From Eubacteriales Family XIII. Incertae Sedis bacterium (GTDB lineage Bacteria > Bacillota > Clostridia > Peptostreptococcales > Anaerovoracaceae): a stretch of 36,933 nucleotides of DNA. The notes beneath the pieces are model-generated. The model saw nothing but the letters and a program-made list of their open reading frames with translations, was not told the DNA's origin and did not search any database. The first letter of the stretch is position 1. Each line of letters opens with the position of its first letter. Below are positions 32,203-36,933 of the stretch, piece by piece. The stretch is taken from the NCBI GenBank assembly GCA_031264295.1, contig JAISED010000038.1, positions 1 through 36,933 on the forward strand, given 5' to 3'. The position numbers were made by a program, and so were the translations under genes.

Positions 32203-33402
32203 TTAAGATTTAAGATTCAGCCATAAAGCGGGACGAACACCGCCGTAATCGTTGTAGACAAGGCTGCCGAGCACGTCGAGCCCGCCGTCATTGTGCACGT
32301 TCGCCGCGCTGATACCGTTGTAGCCGGGCGACCGGAGCCACCACCACGCCCCCACATTCCTGTATTTTGCCATCCTTTTATCGTTGTATTGATCCCTAAT
32401 AATCCACATTCTTTTGCCGCGCAGATTCTCCAGATTCCCACTATCTCCAAAGTATTTTACTACTTCATTTATGCTGAGCAGAAACACCTTATCCACTGTA
32501 CTTTCGCCGCCCTTTGTTCCATAGAATTGGTTATTTGGGTTGGCATTCCTCGTTTCTAAAATCTTCGCTCGCTCCTGCCTGCTGAACGTATTAAAGAACT
32601 CGTCATTCAGGTACTGACGTAAAGTGCAGTTTTTCCATGTCACATCCTCATCTTGGACATTGTACGGACGTTGCTCAATGATGTCTTCAGTCAGCAATAA
32701 TGCCTTGTCTCCCTGAATATCCAGCACCCGCCAGCTATATCCACCGAACTTTATGTTACGCCTTTTGCCTTGTCTAATCTCGGCGGCAGTACCCGTAGCG
32801 GCATCTGATTTGTATGTAATATTCGACCCTTGCATAATCTGCACTTGCGGTTGAACTGATTGTTCTGTTTGGTTCAACGATGTTTGCGCCGTTTTCTGTT
32901 GTCCCGTTTGAGTTGATGCCGTTTGGTGAAGTACTGACTGCGTATTAGCTTGTTGTGGTTGCCCGCCCGTGCCCACCTTCCAACCAAGTGCCCCTGCAAA
33001 CTCGCGTATAATATTCTCCGCCGCATCCTGCGCTATAAACGCCTCAGTCAGCTTTGAAACAGCTTGCTTAAATGCCGTCTCTTTATCCGCCTGCTTTGCA
33101 GCAAGGCAACTTTGCAGGATTGCTGCGGCGCCTTTTTCATAAACCGCGAATACCAAGCTCTTAATATTTTGATGCATCTGCGGCGCGTAATCAGGTAAAA
33201 ACGCCTTTAGCTTATTTCCAAGAAGCACCTCGGCACCATGCTCCTGTGCGATGAATATAAGAGCCTCTTTTGTATTGTCAAAGGTTTTATGCTTGTCCCC
33301 ATTCCCTTGAACAAGGCGCTCACCGCAAAATGGACAGGAAACAAGCGACGCCGATATGCGCCTGTCGGTTTCCCATTTGCTCTTGCACTTATTACATATC
33401 AT
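32203..33402 (-). CDS. Variable protein C: zinc ribbon + module X + lectin-like domain with DGR-type variable region
   Basis: Start ATG with AGGGAGGG upstream. N-terminal zinc ribbon (CNKCKSKW, SCPFCGERL), module X (residues ~38-145), a Gln/Thr-rich linker of about 60 residues, then the lectin-like domain (NIKFGGYSWRVLDIQGDKAL, FLLSINEVVKYFGDSGNLEN, WWWLRSPG). Ends GVRPALWLNLKS. No TM helix. The last 27 codons before GVRP differ from A and B in the DGR manner (see the variable-region entry). The lectin fold of this type (FGE/C-type-lectin-like) is the usual DGR target fold and would display a variable binding face. It is separated from avd by 27 bp. Confidence 0.88.
   Translation of the reverse strand: MICNKCKSKWETDRRISASLVSCPFCGERLVQGNGDKHKTFDNTKEALIFIAQEHGAEVLLGNKLKAFLPDYAPQMHQNIKSLVFAVYEKGAAAILQSCLAAKQADKETAFKQAVSKLTEAFIAQDAAENIIREFAGALGWKVGTGGQPQQANTQSVLHQTASTQTGQQKTAQTSLNQTEQSVQPQVQIMQGSNITYKSDAATGTAAEIRQGKRRNIKFGGYSWRVLDIQGDKALLLTEDIIEQRPYNVQDEDVTWKNCTLRQYLNDEFFNTFSRQERAKILETRNANPNNQFYGTKGGESTVDKVFLLSINEVVKYFGDSGNLENLRGKRMWIIRDQYNDKRMAKYRNVGAWWWLRSPGYNGISAANVHNDGGLDVLGSLVYNDYGGVRPALWLNLKS
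32239..32367 (-). other. Variable region C
   Basis: Between SPG and GVRP the residues read YNGISAANVHNDGGLDVLGS and then LVYNDYG. Codons differing from A and B are almost all NNC/NNT; invariant codons carry no A. A short variable stretch KYRNV precedes WWW. Flanks are identical to those of A and B. Confidence 0.88.
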
Positions 33403-33429
33403 ATGACTTTCCCTCCCTAATCTCTCCGG

Positions 33430-33792
33430 TTATCTTGTGTATCGGCGACTTATCATTAATAATGATGTGACATAGCCTGATAACCTGTCGAGAGCGAAAT
33501 GCGTTCCCTTTTGCGTCATCGCCATCTCCGCAAAGTAAGCGAGGATTTTCAGCGATGTCAGCGCTTTATGCTGGAAATCCAGCCTCTTTTCCGGATCACT
33601 TTGAGTTCCTCTTCCTATCAGCACCTCATTCGCCCTGTAAATATTCTCAACGATGTCCATCGCTAAATTCTGCATGCGGCTCACGAGGGTAAAACGGAAC
33701 TGCTTGGGCGACTTCTGCGTCACAGTTATGACATATGTGCAGATGTCCTTTGCTTTCATGACCACGGTTAATTCGTTTTTTGGAACATTCAT
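33430..33792 (-). CDS. avd: Avd-like DGR accessory protein (four-helix bundle)
   Basis: 120 residues, with AGGTGA upstream of the ATG. It is built of four helices with DGR Avd motifs: KAKDICTYVITVTQKSPKQF, then SRMQNLAMDIVENIYRANEV, RLDFQHKALTSLKILAYFAE, and a final basic helix (YVTSLLMISRRYTR). This pattern (KxxxxYVxxVTxxSPKxFRFTxxxRxQNL) is the four-helix-bundle family that in DGRs binds the reverse transcriptase and template RNA, and it is basic as expected. In standard DGRs avd lies between the variable gene and the template repeat or RT; here it stands between two variable genes with no RT beside it. I am fairly sure of the family, less sure that it works with a distant RT. Confidence 0.85.
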   Translation of the reverse strand: MNVPKNELTVVMKAKDICTYVITVTQKSPKQFRFTLVSRMQNLAMDIVENIYRANEVLIGRGTQSDPEKRLDFQHKALTSLKILAYFAEMAMTQKGTHFALDRLSGYVTSLLMISRRYTR

Positions 33793-33823
33793 CTCAATAT
33801 CACCTCATCTCAAAATTTTCATG

Positions 33824-33863
33824 GCCGCCTCCGGCGGCAATGGCGATTTCGCCTTCGGCGAAA
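33824..33863 (-). other. Post-variable-region hairpins of B
   Basis: TTTCGCC-GAA-GGCGAAA (33847-33863) and GCCGCC-GGA-GGCGGC (33824-33838), right behind the stop of B. Both are perfect stems. Same arrangement as for C; A keeps only the first. Confidence 0.65.
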
Positions 33864-33876
33864 CAGATTAAGAGAT

Positions 33877-34995
33877 TTAAGATTTTAGATTCAGCCATAA
33901 AGCGGGACGAACACCGACGTGTCCGCAGTCGACACTGAGGCCGCCCATGATGAGTTCGCCGTCAGTGAACACGTGCGCCGCGTCGCCACTGTTGTGGCCG
34001 GGCGACCGGAGCCACCACCACGCCCCTTCGTCCCCGCACTTTGCCATCCTTTCATTGTTATACTGGTCGTTGATGTAATAGCCTTTCCCATCTTTTAGTT
34101 CAAATTTATTGTTGCGCCAGTACCAACCTTTATGGTTTGCCAAATCCCCGCTGTCGCCAAAGTATTTCACCACTTCATCTATGCTAAGCAGAAACGCCTT
34201 ATCTGTTGTTCTTTTGCCTCCATTTATGCCATACCATTGATTGTTTAGGTTGGTGTTCGTAGTTTCTAAAATCATTTCTTGCTCCTGGCTATTAAACTTA
34301 CTTAAGAACTCACCGTTCAGATACTTGCGCAAGGTGCAACTTTCCCAAGTCACGTCCATGTAATCTGTATTGTAGGGACATTTCTCAATGATGTTTTCGG
34401 TCAGCAGCAATGCTTTGTCCCCTTGAATATCCAGCACCCGCCATTTGTATCTGCCAAATTTGAGGTTACGCCTTTTGCCCTTTATAATCTCGCCGGCTGC
34501 ACCCGTAGCGGTACCTGATTTATGTGAAGGCTTCAGCGAAGTCGATTGCTGCGTTTGACCCACCGCACTCAACTGCCAGCCAAGCGCTTCCGCGAACTCA
34601 CGGACGATATTCTCCGCTGCGCCCGGCTCGACAAATGCCTCGGTCAACTTAGAAACAGCTCGTTTAAATGCTATTTCTTTATCCGCCTGCTTTGCATTGA
34701 GATGATTCTGTAAGATCGACGCAGCGCCATTTTCATAGACGGAAAACACCAACTTCTTAATGTTCATTGATACCTGCGCATAATCAGGGAAGAATGCCTT
34801 TAGTTGCTTTCCAAGAAGCACCTCATTGCCGTGCTTCTGCGCAATGAATATAAGAGCATCCTTCGTATTATCAAAGGTTTTGGGCTTGACTTCGTCCGCT
34901 TGAGCAAGACTTTCCCCGCAAAACGGACAAGAAACAAGTGACGCCGATATGCGTTGGTCTGTTTTCCATTCGCTCTTGCACTTATTACATATCAT
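33877..34995 (-). CDS. Variable protein B: zinc ribbon + module X + lectin-like domain with DGR-type variable region
   Basis: Start ATG with AGGAGG upstream. Zinc ribbon CNKCKSEW/SCPFCGESL, module X, a short linker, then the lectin-like domain (NLKFGRYKWRVLDIQGDKAL, FLLSIDEVVKYFGDSGDLAN, WWWLRSPG), ending GVRPALWLNLKS. With 372 residues it is the shortest of the three because its linker is short. It has no TM helix. The variable region differs from A and C at most A-containing codons. B is followed by hairpins and then the avd-like gene, the classical variable gene-avd order. I infer it binds variable ligands through the C-terminal face, with zinc ribbon and module X signalling inward. Confidence 0.88.
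   Translation of the reverse strand: MICNKCKSEWKTDQRISASLVSCPFCGESLAQADEVKPKTFDNTKDALIFIAQKHGNEVLLGKQLKAFFPDYAQVSMNIKKLVFSVYENGAASILQNHLNAKQADKEIAFKRAVSKLTEAFVEPGAAENIVREFAEALGWQLSAVGQTQQSTSLKPSHKSGTATGAAGEIIKGKRRNLKFGRYKWRVLDIQGDKALLLTENIIEKCPYNTDYMDVTWESCTLRKYLNGEFLSKFNSQEQEMILETTNTNLNNQWYGINGGKRTTDKAFLLSIDEVVKYFGDSGDLANHKGWYWRNNKFELKDGKGYYINDQYNNERMAKCGDEGAWWWLRSPGHNSGDAAHVFTDGELIMGGLSVDCGHVGVRPALWLNLKS
33913..34041 (-). other. Variable region B
   Basis: Residues between SPG and GVRP: HNSGDAAHVFTDGELIMGGL then SVDCGHV. The invariant codons are GCG, GCG, GTG, GGC, CTC, GGC and GTC, none of which contains A. The variable stretch KCGDE precedes WWW. Confidence 0.88.
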
Positions 34996-35090
34996 ACGGT
35001 CCTCCTGTCATGTGGCACTTTCCCTCATCTCAAGATTTTCGTACCCACCTCCAGCGACGTGCTTGTTTCCATCTTCGGCGGCAAGGTCGA

Positions 35091-35107
35091 TTTCGCCTTC
35101 GGCGAAA
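35091..35107 (-). other. Post-variable-region hairpin of A
   Basis: TTTCGCC-GAA-GGCGAAA, just downstream of the stop of A, on the minus strand. The second hairpin of B and C is damaged here (only one arm, GCCGCC, remains). Confidence 0.65.
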
Positions 35108-35120
35108 CAGATTAAGAGAT

Positions 35121-36518
35121 TTAAGATTTTAGATTCAGCCATAAAGCGGGACGAACACCGCCGCGATCGTAGAGGACATTGTAGCCGCTCAAGAGGAGTA
35201 CGCCGACATTGCTCACGTGCGCCGCGTAGTCACTGTCGAAGCCGGGCGACCGGAGCCACCACCACGCCCCATCATCCTCGTACTTTGCCACCCTTTCATT
35301 GTTGTACTGGTCGCTGATGTAATATCCTGCTCCATCTCTTAGTTCATATCCCTCGTTCCCCACATACCATCCTTTACGGTTTGCCAAATCGCCGTTGTCA
35401 CCAAAGTATTTCACTACTTCATCTATGCTGAGCAAAAACACCTTATCCGTTGTACTGTTGCCTCCATCTGTGTCATACCATTGATTTTTTAGGTTGGTGT
35501 TCGTGGTTTCTAAAATCATTTCTTGCTCCTGACTACTGAACTTATTTAGGAACTCACCGTTCAGGTACTTGCGCAAGGTGCAGCTTTCCCAGGTCACATC
35601 CACATACTCTGTATTGTATGGACATCTCTCAATGACATCTTCAGTCAACAACAACGCCTTGTCACCTTGAATATCCAGCACCCGCCAGTCATATCCGCCG
35701 AACTTAATGTTATGCATTCCGCCTCCTAGAATCTCAGCGATGGCCTTGTCTACGCTCCCATCCATCTCAACGATGGTGTCAGTGTCGCTACTTGCCTCAG
35801 CGTCGGCGTTTGTATCATTGTTTAACTTATTATGTGTAAACAAGCCCACCACCAACGCCAGCGCCACTATCAGAATCAATACCGGCGCCAGCGCCTTCCT
35901 CCCCTGCTGCTTGTTCGGCAATGGCGGTGGCGATGGCGATAGCGGCGACTTCGTTGACTGTGACTGTGATTGCGATTGCTTGCTCTGTGGCTGCGGCTGT
36001 GCTTTAGTCTGCGCTGTTTGTAACTGTATCGCCGCTGTTTCCGGCTGCAGCGCCTGTTGAACATCTTGCTGCGCTTTACCCGCCGCACTCAGCTGCCAGC
36101 CAAGCGCTTCCGCGAACTCCCGAACGATATTCTCCGCTGCGTCCTGCGCGACAAACGCCTCGCTCAACTTCGCAACAGCCCGCTTAAATGCTATTTCTTT
36201 ATCCGCCTGCTTTGCATTGAGATGGCTTTTCAGGATTGACGCGGCGCCCTTTTCGTAGACGGCAAATACTAGGCTCTTCCTATTCGGCGACACCTGCGGC
36301 GCATAGTCATGAAAGAACGCCTTGAGCTTCTTTCCGAGCAGCACCTCATTGCCGTGCTTCTGCGCAATGAATATAAGAGCATCTTTTGTATTATCAAAGG
36401 CCTGGGGCTTGTCTTCGTCCGCTTGAGTAAGCCTCTCCCCGCAAAACGGACATGAAATAAGCGACGCCGATATGCGCCTGTCGGTTTCCCACTTACTCTT
36501 ACACTTATTACATATCAT
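35121..36518 (-). CDS. Variable protein A: zinc ribbon + module X + TM helix + lectin-like domain with DGR-type variable region
   Basis: TAGGAG lies 9 nt before the ATG. Zinc ribbon CNKCKSKW/SCPFCGERL, module X (residues ~38-145), a Gln/Ser/Pro-rich linker, one TM helix (VLILIVALALVVGLF, about residues 213-230), a short acidic segment, then the lectin-like domain ending GVRPALWLNLKS. A is the only membrane-anchored member. The hydrophilic lectin domain would be outside and zinc ribbon/module X inside, making it a plausible receptor. The variable region follows the same rule as B and C. It is the first gene of the cluster. Confidence 0.88.
   Translation of the reverse strand: MICNKCKSKWETDRRISASLISCPFCGERLTQADEDKPQAFDNTKDALIFIAQKHGNEVLLGKKLKAFFHDYAPQVSPNRKSLVFAVYEKGAASILKSHLNAKQADKEIAFKRAVAKLSEAFVAQDAAENIVREFAEALGWQLSAAGKAQQDVQQALQPETAAIQLQTAQTKAQPQPQSKQSQSQSQSTKSPLSPSPPPLPNKQQGRKALAPVLILIVALALVVGLFTHNKLNNDTNADAEASSDTDTIVEMDGSVDKAIAEILGGGMHNIKFGGYDWRVLDIQGDKALLLTEDVIERCPYNTEYVDVTWESCTLRKYLNGEFLNKFSSQEQEMILETTNTNLKNQWYDTDGGNSTTDKVFLLSIDEVVKYFGDNGDLANRKGWYVGNEGYELRDGAGYYISDQYNNERVAKYEDDGAWWWLRSPGFDSDYAAHVSNVGVLLLSGYNVLYDRGGVRPALWLNLKS
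35157..35285 (-). other. Variable region A
   Basis: Between SPG and GVRP: FDSDYAAHVSNVGVLLLSGY then NVLYDRG. Compared codon by codon with B and C, 20 of 27 codons vary. All differences can be derived from A in a common template. Confidence 0.88.
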
Positions 36519-36630
36519 ATATTTTGCTCCTAGCCCTTACTGCGATAGCATTGTTCGGAACTCTATGCTTGATATTCATACTCTTCCACATAGATGCTAT
36601 AAATTCCGCCCGAAGCCGGATATTTGACGC

Positions 36631-36828
36631 TCACTTTATAAAACGCTCTACATTCACTAACCACGCCGCCGCATTTACAATATATCTATCTGTTCCGGCG
36701 GAGTTCCAGTCGACATACAGTCGTGTAAAACCTCCATCAATTAGCGCTCGTTTGCCATTGCAATCATAATAAGCTGTAACAACTTTCCCGTTTGAACCGT
36801 ATATTAGCGGTTTAACCTCCCTATACTG
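36631..36828 (-). pseudogene. C-terminal gene fragment upstream of A
   Basis: An open segment of 65 codons with a natural stop, closed upstream by TGA (36829-36831) and without a start codon or ribosome binding site of its own. It reads VKPLIYGSNGKVVTAYYDCN, then RALIDGGFTRLYVDWNSAGT and AAAWLVNVERFIK. I recall this pattern from the C-termini of larger bacterial conflict-type proteins, but cannot name the family. Upstream sequence (36829-36933) has a short open stretch in the same frame with two stops (SRRRYVEISMIKAHF and on), possibly mobile-element debris. The rest of 36519-36630 shows no gene. Confidence 0.5.
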
Positions 36829-36933
36829 TCAAGCAGTTTTTCCTTAAAAATCAAGGTTTTTTGAATTATTCGAATTACATATCTCAGTAAAATGAGCCTT
36901 AATCATGGATATCTCTACGTATCTTCTACGAGA

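Noticed and set aside
35707..36088. Cys-rich plus-strand and Arg/Ser-rich minus-strand ORFs opposite the linker of A
   Set aside because: Both derive from the Gln/Ser-rich linker codons of A read in other frames and have no ribosome binding site.
32079..36933. A template repeat for the variable regions inside the window
   Set aside because: I looked in all gaps between the variable genes and at the right end for a non-coding copy with AAC/AAT at the variable columns and saw none; each match is a coding variable region.

Overview
The window looks like a chromosomal segment of an uncultured anaerobic or microaerophilic Clostridia-type Bacillota. This rests on strong AGGAGG ribosome binding sites, a pcrA-ligA pair, an Amt-PII pair, a pyridoxamine kinase of Clostridia type, near-consensus sigma-A promoters and moderate to high GC. 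It splits into a housekeeping left part (1-12 kb), a small decayed zone (12.1-13.8 kb) and a 23 kb accessory cluster (13.9-36.5 kb) with every gene on the minus strand.

Left part: the 3' end of a Crp/Fnr regulator; a compact locus resembling a type I toxin-antitoxin (25-residue hydrophobic peptide on the minus strand, two strong plus-strand promoters facing its 3' end, one shared hairpin terminator); pyridoxamine kinase; an Old-Yellow-Enzyme-type flavin/Fe-S oxidoreductase; then on the minus strand pcrA-ligA-PPOX (hemY/hemG type) and an ammonium transporter fused to a PII domain. Several of these proteins carry in-frame tandem repeats or low-complexity inserts in linkers or loops.

Decayed zone: an N-terminally truncated, frameshifted AlbA/AAA-4-type protein with a dnaX-like slippery heptamer at the break, an unrecognised 80-residue protein, and a C-terminal fragment of an Rpn-like nuclease/transposase.

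Accessory cluster, in transcription order from 36.5 kb to 13.9 kb: three tandem variable-lectin proteins (A, B, C) with an Avd-like diversity-generating retroelement (DGR) accessory gene between B and C; a vWA protein with a broken MIDAS; a protein with two lectin domains (D); a zinc-ribbon membrane protein; a 100-residue protein; an HExxH protein; two VirD4/FtsK-like ATPases, one with a broken Walker A; a Ser/Thr kinase, vWA and PP2C trio of the TerY-P type; a TIR-like/lectin fusion (E); a GrpE-like protein; a zinc-ribbon/TM/beta-sandwich protein; and an Hsp70.

The main result is that A, B and C end in C-type-lectin-like (DUF6273-type) domains whose last ~130 bp carry the signature of adenine-specific DGR mutagenesis. 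Of 27 consecutive codons, 20 differ among the three, the 7 invariant ones contain no A, third bases are almost always kept, and the flanks are nearly identical and followed by a short hairpin. No reverse transcriptase or template repeat is visible in the window, so diversification would have to act in trans. The variable lectin modules share a helical module ('module X' here) with the inactive vWA protein, the TIR-like protein and probably the beta-sandwich protein. I infer one multi-protein recognition and signalling system, conflict or defence type, with Hsp70/GrpE, kinase/phosphatase/vWA and ATPase parts and a repertoire of hypervariable sensors. The function is inferred; the variability pattern is read directly from the sequence.
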